Notes: a model not told the origin generated them from the letters alone. 64,000 bases of DNA from Pullulanibacillus sp. KACC 23026 (GCF_029094525.1 NZ_CP119107.1:4216001-4280000), one strand, 5' to 3'. Shown: positions 8,678 through 16,897, numbered from the stretch's first letter. Numbers and translations: made by a program.

Positions 8678-8961
8678 TATTTATTTTTATTTTAGACTAT
8701 ATCTTTTCGATAAAAAATCGACTATAATTTTATTAATTCGGTGGTAAAAAAACATGCTGTTGAATTCATTTTTAACTTTAAATTGATCAAATTTATCCGG
8801 TCAGTTCTCCTGTTATTTATAACGGTGATGTCCTGGTCAAAAACAATAAGATTCGAACTGTTTCTCCACACTTCCTTCATTAGCATTTATTAAAGAATTT
8901 CCCTGTACACATCCATCCTTACCGCTTACGACCGTTCTTTTCTAGTCGTTTTGCCTAGGGC

Positions 8962-9093
8962 TTAATTTCGATTTTCGGGATCCGATTGTACAGGAGTCCT
9001 AAATTGCTGATAGCATTGATCCCCCCATCTTAAGGCAACCATCGGAACCCCGATGACGTGACTCGCAAAAATTGGAGCTGCGCCATAAAGCAT
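8962..9093 (-). CDS. Possible 43-residue unknown protein
   Basis: A short minus-strand frame (ATG at 9093, TAA at 8962) reads MLYGAAPIFASHVIGVPMVA and ends QSDPENRN. A purine-rich GAGAGGG stands 5 bases before the ATG. The hydrophobic first half could be a membrane segment. I recognise no family and codon evidence is thin, so this may be chance. The rest of 8678-9478 holds an inverted repeat at 9177-9215 (CTCTCAGTCT with AGACTGGAAGAGAG), a tRNA-like fold at 9357-9427, and otherwise nothing recognisable. Confidence 0.22.
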   Translation of the reverse strand: MLYGAAPIFASHVIGVPMVALRWGDQCYQQFRTPVQSDPENRN

Positions 9094-9356
9094 GGGAACC
9101 CTCTCGCCTTTCTTTCTCTTTTTGGCTTAAGCTATGTCGATTACATTTCGACCGCCTTAAGAAGCCAATAATGGTATTCTCTCAGTCTGTGAAAGCCTAA
9201 GACTGGAAGAGAGTAAGGCGGTATCTGAAGAGCCAAGTGCTCCTCACCCTGTCCGAAAGTCAGCGGCATGGCTGCAGAATTCGTTATTGTGGTACCGACA
9301 CCTTTTCAAATTTGGATTATAATTACCACCAGAATATTGATCAACTAACAACCGAA

Positions 9357-9427
9357 TAACGGGAAGGCAATTGGTGCGCCACCAAACAGTGTTTGGTCTT
9401 AGTGGGTTCGATTCCCACCCCGGAATA
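9357..9427 (+). other. tRNA-like remnant (pseudo-tRNA)
   Basis: From 9357 the sequence can be laid out as a tRNA: acceptor TAACGGG against CCCGGAA (5 of 7 pairs), D arm GGC-AATTGGTGC-GCC with the GG of a D loop, an anticodon stem CCAAA/TTTGG with only 5 bases in the loop (CAGTG), and a perfect T arm GTGGG-TTCGATT-CCCAC. The short anticodon loop and mismatched acceptor make a functional tRNA unlikely. Confidence 0.35.
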
Positions 9428-9478
9428 GGTTACACATTTTTTTAGTGGTTACCCCCACGAAACTAGGAGGTAAGAAAA

Positions 9479-10051
9479 ATGTTGAAAAAACGTGACCTAA
9501 CCGAGTGTGGCGCCCTATTTGAATTAATGCGCGACCCAGAAGTTTTCCCGTTTGTGAGACAAAAAGCCAATACACCAGAGGAATATCTATTCATAACTAA
9601 GCAAACCATTGAATTAGAAGAACAGCATAAGCTGATTTCTCGTACCATTATAGATGAATATGGTCAGCCAATCGGTACCATTACCCTTTTTGACGTTGAA
9701 GACGGGGCCGGTTTTCTCGGAACTTGGCTTGGCAAGCCCTATTTTGGCAAGGGGTATAATAAGCAAGCAAAGGATCTATTCTTTGAAGAAGTGTTTAATG
9801 AAACAGACATTCACACGGTCTTCTTGCGCATACGTGAGGAAAATATTCGCTCACAAAAAGCAGCACTGAAGCTTGCGTTTGTGCAATATGCCAATGACAC
9901 TCACTCTGAAATCTTAGAACGAGCGAATACCAATCCAAATGGCCATCGTTATAACCTATACGCCATTACAAAAGAAAACTTCTTGAACCACAAATTGATG
10001 ACGAATCAGCTCGCCTCATTCCTGGATACCGAAGAGCGACTTGAAGCTTAA
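9479..10051 (+). CDS. GNAT-family acetyltransferase (RimJ/RimL type)
   Basis: 190 residues. The N-terminal strand-helix (LKKRDLTECGALFELMRDPEVF) and the central acetyl-CoA region (GTWLGKPYFGKGYNKQAKDL, corresponding to the Q/RxxGxG/A motif A) followed by VFLRIREENIRSQKAALKL (the N-xx-S-x-x-x-x-x-K-x-G/A-F motif, here LAFVQYAN) identify an N-acetyltransferase of the RimJ/RimL type. Target is unknown; these act on protein N-termini, amino acids or antibiotics. TAGGAGG is 8 bases upstream of the ATG. It is a single-gene unit with its own terminator. Confidence 0.88.
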   Translation: MLKKRDLTECGALFELMRDPEVFPFVRQKANTPEEYLFITKQTIELEEQHKLISRTIIDEYGQPIGTITLFDVEDGAGFLGTWLGKPYFGKGYNKQAKDLFFEEVFNETDIHTVFLRIREENIRSQKAALKLAFVQYANDTHSEILERANTNPNGHRYNLYAITKENFLNHKLMTNQLASFLDTEERLEA

Positions 10052-10064
10052 TAGATCTTATAAA

Positions 10065-10090
10065 GGCCTCCAGCTACGGAGGTTTTTTTA
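10065..10090 (+). terminator. Terminator after the acetyltransferase gene
   Basis: CCTCC-AGCTAC-GGAGG followed by seven T. Confidence 0.85.
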
Positions 10091-10156
10091 ATACGGCGCT
10101 AACCCGTCACTTAATTTTTACCAAATAAGCGATTCCTTGTTGAGATTTGAATCAAA

Positions 10157-10190
10157 ATGGTGGGCAAGAACAGCTTGCCCACGAAAATCA
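10157..10190. repeat. REP-like palindrome
   Basis: ATGGTGGGCAAG-AACAG-CTTGCCCACGAAAATCA. Its reverse complement matches the units at 15670-15755. The gene-less part of 10091-10387 contains nothing else I can identify. Confidence 0.6.
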
Positions 10191-10387
10191 TTAGCATCGC
10201 TAATTTAGCACCCCTCTTTTTGATAGCTGCTTACTAAAAAAAGTCTTGGCACGCTCTTTTTTGTCCACAACCCGAAGAATTCTATTTCACAAACACGTAA
10301 CATTCGATTAAAATACTTAACATTTGCCAAGACTAATTGAGGATAAAAATCGCAGGGGTTCCTGCTTTAAAATGGGAGTGCATGCTT

Positions 10388-10504
10388 ATGGCAAAAAAGA
10401 AAACAACCCTTCGTGAGTCGGACAACCTGAACAAAACGCAATCCGTCCTTTATCAACGCGAGTTCAAACGCGCTAACCGAGCCTACGAGCGCAGTAAAGG
10501 CTGA
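10388..10504 (+). CDS. yfhE: YfhE family small protein
   Basis: 38 residues, MAKKKTTLRESDNLNKTQ, then LYQREFKRANRAYERSKG. The EFKRA(N/D)RA end is the mark of the small YfhE family (about 36-38 residues in Bacillus). It is strongly basic. GGGAG lies 9 bases before the ATG at 10388; an in-frame ATG at 10382 would be too close to it. Function is unknown; in Bacillus it lies with yfhD next to yfhF, which agrees with this location. Too short to be found by length-based gene finders. Confidence 0.75.
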   Translation: MAKKKTTLRESDNLNKTQSVLYQREFKRANRAYERSKG

Positions 10505-10553
10505 TCGAAATCATTTGCTTGAAGCACCGCTTATGATTGTCTGTTTTCCAATT

Positions 10554-10592
10554 AGCGAATCGAGTTCCGTCATCTCGATTCGCTATTTCTTT
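10554..10592 (+). terminator. Terminator after yfhE
   Basis: AGCGAATCGAG pairs perfectly with CTCGATTCGCT (loop TTCCGTCAT), then ATTTCTTT. Confidence 0.75.
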
Positions 10593-10805
10593 CCTCGGAT
10601 TGAATTCTGAATAGTGTGCCCCCCCTTTCCAAAGCCTTAAGCGAGAGATACGTGAAATATCCCACCTAATAATTTCCGTTGTTGGAGCGATAGCCACAAA
10701 AATTGGCAATCAGTAATTCCTTATATAACGTAGGTCCGCCTTACAATTGGGGAATAGTAACCAAAGGGAGCTATTCCCAAACAAAATTTTTTAGGGGTGT
10801 TAGAC

Positions 10806-10964
10806 TTGGCTAAGAAACGCAATGGAAAAGTAAAAGACGATCAAGTACATGTCCCAATCGCCAAGAATGAGGATATTCATTATACCGATCCCTTCGATGA
10901 GGATGATTGGGAAGCCCAAGAACGCATGAAAGCAGCCGACATTAGAGCCCAGAAAAGTTATTAA
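10806..10964 (+). CDS. yfhD: YfhD family small protein
   Basis: 52 residues from a TTG start: MAKKRNGKVKDDQVHVPIAK, then DPFDEDDWEAQERMKAADIR and AQKSY. The C-terminal EAQxRMxAADxRA pattern is the conserved part of the YfhD family, a small highly charged protein of unknown function. AGGGG precedes the TTG by about 9 bases. It pairs with yfhE 300 bp upstream and has its own terminator. Confidence 0.72.
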   Translation: MAKKRNGKVKDDQVHVPIAKNEDIHYTDPFDEDDWEAQERMKAADIRAQKSY

Positions 10965-10969
10965 TAGTT

Positions 10970-11000
10970 AGCCTCCCGAGTCACCGGGGGGCTTTTTTTC
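10970..11000 (+). terminator. Terminator after yfhD
   Basis: AGCCTCCCG-AGTCAC-CGGGGGGCT followed by seven T. Confidence 0.9.
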
Positions 11001-11092
11001 TGTTAATCGTTTTCCAACTAAAAGCAGACATAAAACATTACGTTTAACAAATCTTAAAACTAAATCCAACAAGAAAAGAAGGAGGGGGAAAA

Positions 11093-12088
11093 TTGAAAAA
11101 ACGACTGGCAAGTCTTATCACCATTCCAATATTGATGTTCATTTTTTCAGGAACCGGGAAAATGGCAACCCAAACCGAATCTAATTTACCCTTCAATGAG
11201 CTTCCGCCGTTTAACGATAGACAAATGACGGTTGATACTCCTTATCACCCAATACCCGCAACGTGCACCAACAATCAAATAAGACCAACTTCATTAACGA
11301 ACATACAAGATAAAAGCAATGGCCCACTTAAGAAGTACAGAATTGTTTCATTCTATGGCCACCCAAGATCCACGCAAATGGGCATTTTAGGGCAATTACC
11401 CCCTAATGACCTCATTGCCCGATTAAAAAAACAGACAAGAGCCTATTCTGCGGCTGATCCGTGTTACCCCGCAATCCCAGCCATAGAATTAATCGCAACT
11501 GTCGCTGGACGGAGTCCGGGTCCAAAAGGCCTTTATTACCACGAAACCTCGTTAATGGATATAGACAAGTACGCTCAACTCGCTAAGCGAAATGGCATGT
11601 TACTCATTTTGGATGTTCAATTGGGGCGTGATAGTGTCCTTCATCAAGTCCAGTTGCTCAAAAACTATTTAAAGCTGCCTTATGTCCATCTTGCCATAGA
11701 CACAGAATTTCATGTAGGAGCGGGACAAATACCTGGAGCTCAATTAGGACGGGTGAATGGGTATCATATAGAAGATGCCATACAATATGTATCCCGTTTG
11801 ACAGAGGAGAATCATCTCCCTGACAAAGTTATCGTCATTCATCAATTTAAAGGGGATGTCATCCAGAATAAAAATGTGATTAAACCAACCGATCACGTCG
11901 AATTAGTGTTAAATTTTGATGGGTTTGGCGCCCCGCAAAATAAGAAGAGGGGCTATAATTTGCTTGTCAAAAACCAGCCGGTCCAATATGGAGGATTCAA
12001 GTTATTTTATAAACAAGATTCTCCTCTCCTAACACCAAAGGATGTATTAAAATTAGACCCTTCCCCTGTTTTTGTTGATTACCAATAA
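11093..12088 (+). CDS. Secreted protein of unknown function, possibly TIM-barrel-like
   Basis: 331 residues. A Sec-type signal segment (basic KKR, then LASLITIPILMFIFSGTG) begins the protein. The body contains KYRIVSFYGHPRSTQMGILG, a segment with GLYYHETSLMDIDKYAQLA, LLILDVQLGRDSVLHQV and LPYVHLAIDTEF, which alternate strands and helices and end strands in acidic residues, like a glycosidase-type barrel. I know similar secreted proteins only as uncharacterised, so no reaction is assigned. The start is TTG with AAGGAGGGGG 4-6 bases upstream. It is convergent with the ABC importer genes. A cleaved signal peptide is likely; there is no lipobox Cys. Confidence 0.75.
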   Translation: MKKRLASLITIPILMFIFSGTGKMATQTESNLPFNELPPFNDRQMTVDTPYHPIPATCTNNQIRPTSLTNIQDKSNGPLKKYRIVSFYGHPRSTQMGILGQLPPNDLIARLKKQTRAYSAADPCYPAIPAIELIATVAGRSPGPKGLYYHETSLMDIDKYAQLAKRNGMLLILDVQLGRDSVLHQVQLLKNYLKLPYVHLAIDTEFHVGAGQIPGAQLGRVNGYHIEDAIQYVSRLTEENHLPDKVIVIHQFKGDVIQNKNVIKPTDHVELVLNFDGFGAPQNKKRGYNLLVKNQPVQYGGFKLFYKQDSPLLTPKDVLKLDPSPVFVDYQ

Positions 12089-12123
12089 GCCTGGAAATCT
12101 TTTGCTCGCAAATGAGAAAATGG

Positions 12124-12156
12124 AAATCGCCTTGGACATAAGTTCCAAGGCGGTTC
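12124..12156. terminator. Bidirectional terminator between convergent genes
   Basis: CGCCTTGGA-CATAAGT-TCCAAGGCG, a perfect 9-bp stem between the secreted-protein gene and the substrate-binding gene; on the minus strand it is followed by ATTTCCATTTTC. Confidence 0.7.
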
Positions 12157-12169
12157 TAATCGAAAGGCT

Positions 12170-13285
12170 TTAGTTACTTTTATAAGGGCCTAAAATCTTA
12201 AGAGCCTCATCGTCAAGTGATGTGTCAACGGCTTTACTCATATCAACTGTGCCTTCAATTCCACCGTTTGATTTGTACCATTTATATTGGTTTTTAATAT
12301 CATCAATATACATTTTACCGTCTGGATCTAATCCTGTAACATCCACTTGCTCCCAAGTTTTTGGATCTTTGAGAGCCGTGTATTTGGTCATAATTTTGAT
12401 AATCTCATCTTTATTTCCCTTGTTATAGACAAAGGCATCATTATAATCCCGCAAGCCTTTTAGATAAGCTAGCATAAAACGAATGGCAACATCGTGACGC
12501 TGCTCTAAGAAAACTGGTGAGGCTATGACCATCGCGATTTGAGCCTTTGGAGCAAAATCAGTGGTATCTCCAAGGCGGACACAAATTCCTTCAGATATGC
12601 CTTTCGTAATCATGGGTTCAATTTCTAGGGCTGCATCAATCGTGCCATTGCTGAGTGCTGCTAACATATTATTGAAATCAGACATTAACACAAAGTGCAC
12701 ATCACTTCGTTTTAACCCTGCACTGTTAAGCATTTGTTGGAAGATGTAGTCATCGACACCATTCTGCGTAGAGACAGCAATTTTCTTCCCTTTTAAATCC
12801 TTATAAGATTTAATTGTATTTTGCTCATCTTTTCGGATTACAAAAGAGAAATAAGATTTTCCCATTACATTATGACCTTTATCCGCAATCATTTTAACAT
12901 CGATTCCTTGTGCTATTGAGTTGAAGAACGAGGCAGAAGAAATCCCTCCTGCCACATCTACTTTGTCTGCTGCTAATGCGGGGAGCATGTCATCACTGTT
13001 TTGGAAGGTCGCATATTTGACGTTGATATTGTACTGTTTGAAATAGCCTTTTTCTGTTGCAATATAGAACCCTGCACCTGACGCGGACCCATCTTCAGCA
13101 ATGGTGACAGTAGCGGGCTTACTAAGTGGCGGAAGATCGCCATTTACTGGCTTATCGGTATTTTCAGTTGCCTTGCTTGAACCGCTGTTAGGCGCCGTTG
13201 ATGCTTTGTCAGTCGTTCCACAGGCTGTTAATATCCACACCATCATCGGAATGACCAGCAATGCCGCAAAAATTCTTTTCAGCAT
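12170..13285 (-). CDS. ABC importer substrate-binding lipoprotein (NMT1/SsuA-like)
   Basis: 371 residues with a lipoprotein signal (KRIFAALLVIPMMVWILTAC, Cys lipidation site), then a Thr/Ser/Asn linker. The mature part starts VTIAEDGSASGAGFYIATEK and has GYFKQYNINVKYATFQNSDD and LKGKKIAVSTQNGVDDYIF, the pattern of periplasmic binding proteins for sulfonates, nitrate or thiamine precursors (NMT1/THI5-like). Last gene of a permease-ATPase-binding protein operon. The ligand cannot be read from the sequence. No TPP or SAM riboswitch is visible upstream of the operon, so thiamine precursor or sulfonate remain options only. Confidence 0.88.
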   Translation of the reverse strand: MLKRIFAALLVIPMMVWILTACGTTDKASTAPNSGSSKATENTDKPVNGDLPPLSKPATVTIAEDGSASGAGFYIATEKGYFKQYNINVKYATFQNSDDMLPALAADKVDVAGGISSASFFNSIAQGIDVKMIADKGHNVMGKSYFSFVIRKDEQNTIKSYKDLKGKKIAVSTQNGVDDYIFQQMLNSAGLKRSDVHFVLMSDFNNMLAALSNGTIDAALEIEPMITKGISEGICVRLGDTTDFAPKAQIAMVIASPVFLEQRHDVAIRFMLAYLKGLRDYNDAFVYNKGNKDEIIKIMTKYTALKDPKTWEQVDVTGLDPDGKMYIDDIKNQYKWYKSNGGIEGTVDMSKAVDTSLDDEALKILGPYKSN

Positions 13286-13349
13286 GCTTATTTCGCTCCT
13301 ATCTTAAAAATTTATATAGTTAAGAGCTCAACACTCTTAATCTAGAATG

Positions 13350-14126
13350 TTATTTTCGGCCATTTTGAACAGCCGACTGAAGATGGTTCCAAATATCTAC
13401 AAATTCTCTCCCCATATCAGGGTTAGAACGAACGATTTCAATGCTTCTTGGGCGCGGCAATCCAATCTGCTTTTGTTTTTCAATACGACCTGGTTGCGCA
13501 CTCATAAGTAAGATGCGGTCACTGAGTAAGAGCGCCTCATCGATGCTGTGAGTTATAAACAAGACCGTTTTCTTGGTTTCTTCCCAAATGCTCAAGAGCT
13601 CCTCTTGTAAAATAAATTTGTTTTGTTCATCTAAAGCTGCAAAAGGTTCATCCATTAGGAGAATCTCAGGATCATTAGCAAAGGCTCTGGCAATGCTTAC
13701 CCGCTGCTTCATCCCACCGGAAATTTCGGATGGATATAAATTTCGGTAATCCCAAAGTCCAACTTTATTGAGGTAGTACTCGGTTCTCTCTTTTAACTCA
13801 TTCTTTGGGGCATGCCTCATTCGAAGACCAAAGGAAACATTATCCTCCACCGTCATCCAAGGAATAACACCCTTTTCTTGGAAAATCATCGATTGGAGCG
13901 GTCGATTTTTCTGTCCAGGCTTGATTTCAAAGTGGCCAGAGCTTTGCGACTCAAGCCCCGCTAAGATCCGAAGCAAGGTTGTTTTCCCACAACCGCTCGG
14001 ACCAATGAGACAAACAAATTCACCTTCTTGAATATCCAAGGTGATATCTTGAAGGGCGATGACACTCTCCTTCCTTTTGTAAAACACCTTTGTCAAATGC
14101 TCTATATGAATCTTTGGGTCTCCCAT
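13350..14126 (-). CDS. ABC importer ATP-binding protein (SsuB/TauB/ThiZ class)
   Basis: 258 residues with Walker A GPSGCGKTTLL, Q loop (MIFQEKGVIPWMT), signature ISGGMKQRVSIARA, Walker B ILLMDEPFAALD and the switch His (FITHSIDEALLL). The Q-loop-to-signature spacing and the C-terminal RPRSIEI segment fit the nitrate/sulfonate/bicarbonate subfamily. AGGGGAGGTG stands before the ATG. It is 22 bp downstream of the permease gene and 64 bp upstream of the lipoprotein gene, so the three are one transcription unit. It powers import by ATP hydrolysis on the cytoplasmic face. Confidence 0.95.
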   Translation of the reverse strand: MGDPKIHIEHLTKVFYKRKESVIALQDITLDIQEGEFVCLIGPSGCGKTTLLRILAGLESQSSGHFEIKPGQKNRPLQSMIFQEKGVIPWMTVEDNVSFGLRMRHAPKNELKERTEYYLNKVGLWDYRNLYPSEISGGMKQRVSIARAFANDPEILLMDEPFAALDEQNKFILQEELLSIWEETKKTVLFITHSIDEALLLSDRILLMSAQPGRIEKQKQIGLPRPRSIEIVRSNPDMGREFVDIWNHLQSAVQNGRK

Positions 14127-14147
14127 ACAGCTGCACCTCCCCTTTTG

Positions 14148-14969
14148 TTAGGACCTCCAAGGAATGAGCTTTCTCGTGAGCCACCTGAGCAGAATGGAAA
14201 AAAAGTAACCAAAGAAAGAAATGAGAATCAACCCTACATACATTTCTTTTAATAAAAAGGCTTTGTATTCCATCCAAATGATGTAACCAATCCCTGAATT
14301 GGCACCAATCATTTCAGCTGCCACAATAGTAAGGAGGGCAATGGCCTGCCCCATCTGAATGCCTTCCATCATGACAGGCAGTGCTCCAGGAAGAGCAATT
14401 CTAAAGAAAAAGTCTCTGGACCTGGCACCATAATTTTTGGCCACATCCACATAAATCGGCTCTATATTAGAAACACCCGCTGCTGTATTAATGACAACTG
14501 GGAAGAACACACTGCCTGCAATTGTAATCATTTTGGCAAAGTCATTTATCCCAAAAATAATGAGTATAAGAGGCATCAAAGCGAGTGTTGGGATTGGCAT
14601 TAATGCCATGATAAGCGGCTGAAAGGCATATCGAACCGGTGCATACATGCCCATTAAAAGCCCCAATAAAATGGCTGGAATGACACCCAGCAAAAAGCCC
14701 CCGAGTATCCGGTAAAGACTAATAGCAATTTGTGAAGACAACTGACCATGAAGGAGCATATTAAAAAAAGCGACGATGATCAAAGAAGGCGGTGGAAAGA
14801 ACCTTGGATCAATCACCGACGTTCGAGACAACAGCTCCCATAAAAGCAATAGCAAGATAGGCGAACTAATTGTAAGTGTTTGGAGATACCTTTGTTTAGT
14901 CTGTCGCTTCTTCCATTCTTCCTTTTCTCTTTCAATTGGATTGCTCAAAGATACTGTTTCATGTGTCAT
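14148..14969 (-). CDS. ABC importer permease (SsuC/ThiX class)
   Basis: 273 residues with six predicted membrane segments, e.g. LTISSPILLLLLWELL, LGGFLLGVIPAILLGLLMG and MALMPIPTLALMPLIL. The EAA loop is AKNYGARSRDFFFRIALPGA with the invariant Gly, which docks to the ATPase. It is the first gene of the operon and has a strong AAGGAGGTGA site. Upstream lies a long gene-less stretch with DnaA-box-like sites (see 15086). Confidence 0.93.
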   Translation of the reverse strand: MTHETVSLSNPIEREKEEWKKRQTKQRYLQTLTISSPILLLLLWELLSRTSVIDPRFFPPPSLIIVAFFNMLLHGQLSSQIAISLYRILGGFLLGVIPAILLGLLMGMYAPVRYAFQPLIMALMPIPTLALMPLILIIFGINDFAKMITIAGSVFFPVVINTAAGVSNIEPIYVDVAKNYGARSRDFFFRIALPGALPVMMEGIQMGQAIALLTIVAAEMIGANSGIGYIIWMEYKAFLLKEMYVGLILISFFGYFFSILLRWLTRKLIPWRS

Positions 14970-15085
14970 GCGCTCACCTCCTTGGTGGCATCATATGCAT
15001 GAATACCCAATGCGTGACAAATGCCCAGGACTGTCGAATGTAAATTATATGTAAATGCATGAAATTAGCCATTTGTCAATTAAAT

Positions 15086-15252
15086 TGTGGATATGTGGAT
15101 AAAAGGCTTAAGGCCTGTCTAACAGGGAAGTGAAGTTGAGGATAAATTTGGGGACAAATGACATTAAGTTTTGTTAGTACTGTTAGCAAATTAGAAAATC
15201 CCCAGAAATATGGGATATAACACACCAAAATTGTGGATAACTCTGTGGATAG
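15086..15252 (-). promoter_or_regulatory. Cluster of four DnaA-box-like sites
   Basis: Four 9-mers in the same orientation: TGTGGATAT (15086-15094), TGTGGATAA (15094-15102), TGTGGATAA (15232-15240) and TGTGGATAG (15244-15252). The two TGTGGATAA sites are the exact reverse complement of the TTATCCACA consensus, the others have one mismatch. They form two close pairs about 140 bp apart in AT-rich DNA upstream of the importer operon. B. subtilis has intergenic DnaA-box clusters of this kind outside oriC. Binding here is inferred. 15253-15550 contains no other recognisable feature. Confidence 0.5.
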
Positions 15253-15550
15253 TGTTTATAAGTTTTAATTTTTGCAATAAAAGAACTTCAAAACGCTAAG
15301 TTTACGTCATTTATATGGATAAATTTTACTAATTAGATAACGATTTCCTAGAAACCTTTTTGAGGGCCGCGGTTCCGCGAATATAGAAAAGAGCTCACCC
15401 CTAGCCCAGGTCCCGCGCTTTTACACTGACGTTTTTTGACTACCCATAAGGTCAATTAGCCATTTAATCAAACGTTTGTTTAAATCCAATAAGCGCTTAA
15501 TCGAGGCAAATCTCACAAAATCCTAATGTCCCCCCAATCAAGGCGTGGCC

Positions 15551-15755
15551 GGAGCCCTTTGTGTATATTCGGGGCATCGGGGCTCCATTACACCACTTTA
15601 GGGCGGCGCGGGAGTCCATTTCGTGCATTGGGCGCCGCTCCATTGCACCATTTTCTTATCCCGACCTGCGGATATTCGTGGACAAGCTTGTCTTACCCAC
15701 CATTTTGTCTCTCATCTCGCTGATTTTCGTGGGCAAGAGTGCCTTGCTCCATTAG
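15551..15755. repeat. Array of diverged REP-like palindromic units
   Basis: Four hairpin units of about 40-60 bp follow each other: GGAGCCC with GGGGCTCC (15551-15586), GGGCGGCGC with GCGCCGCTC (15601-15640), GTGGACAAGCTTGTC (15679-15693, in a TTCG...CCCACCATTTT context) and GTGGGCAAG-AGTG-CCTTGCTCC (15729-15751). They share the frame ATTTTCGTG...CCATT. GC content is visibly higher than in the flanking DNA. The single palindrome at 10157-10190 is the same unit in reverse orientation. Confidence 0.6.
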
Positions 15756-15770
15756 TTTTAAATTCAATAA

Positions 15771-15801
15771 AAAACGGAGAGTTCATTCCTCTCCGTTTTA
15801 A
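15771..15801 (-). terminator. Terminator of pdaA
   Basis: On the minus strand AAAACGGAGAG-GAATGAA-CTCTCCGTTTTTT, directly beyond the pdaA stop. Confidence 0.9.
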
Positions 15802-15845
15802 AACTCCTTTTATAGAAGCACTTCCGCCTGGCAGGAATGCCATGA

Positions 15846-16634
15846 TTAGTCCAACACACTTGGCATATGCTGACTCAGCATTAAATCATCCAGACTTCCG
15901 AATTCATACCCTTGCTTTCGCAAATCATCAATTAAGCGCGGCATGACGTCCGCGTTGTCTTTTGAGACCGTGTGAAGCAAGATAATCGCGCCAGGATGGA
16001 TTCGTCTCATAATGCTTTTATAGGCATAATCCGCACCCTTTTTGTGATCAATCCAATCCACATAAGCGAAGGACCAGAAAACGCTGGTATAACCCATCTC
16101 CTCGCCTAGTTTTAAGGAACGCTCACTGAAAGTTCCCTGCGGTGGACGAAGGTAAATCATATCGTGACGTCCGGTTAATTTTGTATAAGCATCCGCGAGC
16201 TTCGTTAGCTCCTCTTTATAATCCTCGTCACTTATTTTCGAGAGATCTGGATGACCCCATGAGTGATTGCCGACAATATGGCCTTCATTCACCATCCGTT
16301 TCACCAGATCAGGAGCAGATTCAATGTAATGGCCTGTTATAAAAAAGGCTGCGGGGACATGCTTTTCTTTTAAAACATCTAAGATTTCAGCTGTGTATCC
16401 TTTTTCATAGCCGTTATCGAAGGTCAAATAGACAATTTTCTTAGACGTGTCCCCAATCCATACGCCCCCATACTTATCTAAAAGGTCCGTATATTCCTTT
16501 TCCGTTGTTGAAGGTTCATTATTCTGACTCGGCTTAAAATACCAATCCTTTGCCTGTGTGGATGATGCAGCAAAGAAAAAAAGAAAAGCCAAAGTCAAAA
16601 ACGGTGTCAACCAACGGATTGCATGATGGCGCAT
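15846..16634 (-). CDS. pdaA: Polysaccharide deacetylase PdaA (muramic-delta-lactam pathway)
   Basis: 262 residues with a Sec signal (RWLTPFLTLAFLFFFAAS) and an NodB domain: motif 1 YLTFDNGYEKGYTAEIL (the TFDNGY variant typical of PdaA, catalytic base Asp), motif 2 GNHSWGHPDL (metal His ligands), motif 3 LRPPQGTFSERSL, and a late AIILLHTVSKDNADVMPRL. PdaA de-N-acetylates muramic acid on the way to muramic-delta-lactam in spore cortex peptidoglycan, and its loss blocks germination. The start at 16634 has GGAGGAGGTGA; an in-frame start 30 codons upstream would ruin the signal peptide. The neighbour yfkD supports the B. subtilis yfjS assignment. Confidence 0.93.
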   Translation of the reverse strand: MRHHAIRWLTPFLTLAFLFFFAASSTQAKDWYFKPSQNNEPSTTEKEYTDLLDKYGGVWIGDTSKKIVYLTFDNGYEKGYTAEILDVLKEKHVPAAFFITGHYIESAPDLVKRMVNEGHIVGNHSWGHPDLSKISDEDYKEELTKLADAYTKLTGRHDMIYLRPPQGTFSERSLKLGEEMGYTSVFWSFAYVDWIDHKKGADYAYKSIMRRIHPGAIILLHTVSKDNADVMPRLIDDLRKQGYEFGSLDDLMLSQHMPSVLD

Positions 16635-16696
16635 AACGTCACCTCCTCCACACTTAGGATGACCCCTAAGCGAGGAGATTATGACTGTTTGAAGAC

Positions 16697-16897
16697 CTAA
16701 TCCTCGCTTGTTTGCTTCTCCCAATCCTTCTTAAAGCGATTAAGCTTCACACCTACCCCTTCAATCTGATTCATTAAGTTGCTTAAATCCTCACTGGTTG
16801 CATCCTCTCCCAAGGAAGCTGCCATATCTGCTATTAATTTCAACCGCGTTTGAAAGTATTTAATTTGCTCCGATTTTGACTCCGTTGCCCGCCCCAT
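16697..16897 (-). CDS. Small conserved protein, SE1561-like
   Basis: 66 residues, MGRATESKSEQIKYFQTRL, then a helical segment with DATSEDLSNLMNQIE and KLNRFKKDWE. This looks like the SE1561 family of short helical Bacillales proteins, judged by size and the N-terminal MGxAxxxKxxQ pattern; I am moderately sure. AAAGGTGG precedes the ATG at 16897; the upstream ATG (16927) has no site. No known function. It ends 62 bp before pdaA on the same strand, so it may be cotranscribed with it. Confidence 0.6.
   Translation of the reverse strand: MGRATESKSEQIKYFQTRLKLIADMAASLGEDATSEDLSNLMNQIEGVGVKLNRFKKDWEKQTSED

Noticed and set aside
14970-15085. Search for a TPP or SAM riboswitch ahead of the ABC importer, to fix its substrate.
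   Set aside because: No CTGAGA or kink-turn-type core is visible; substrate left open.
15526-15946. Plus-strand open frames of 60-107 codons near the REP-like units.
   Set aside because: They overlap palindromes and pdaA on the other strand, and the translations are low quality.
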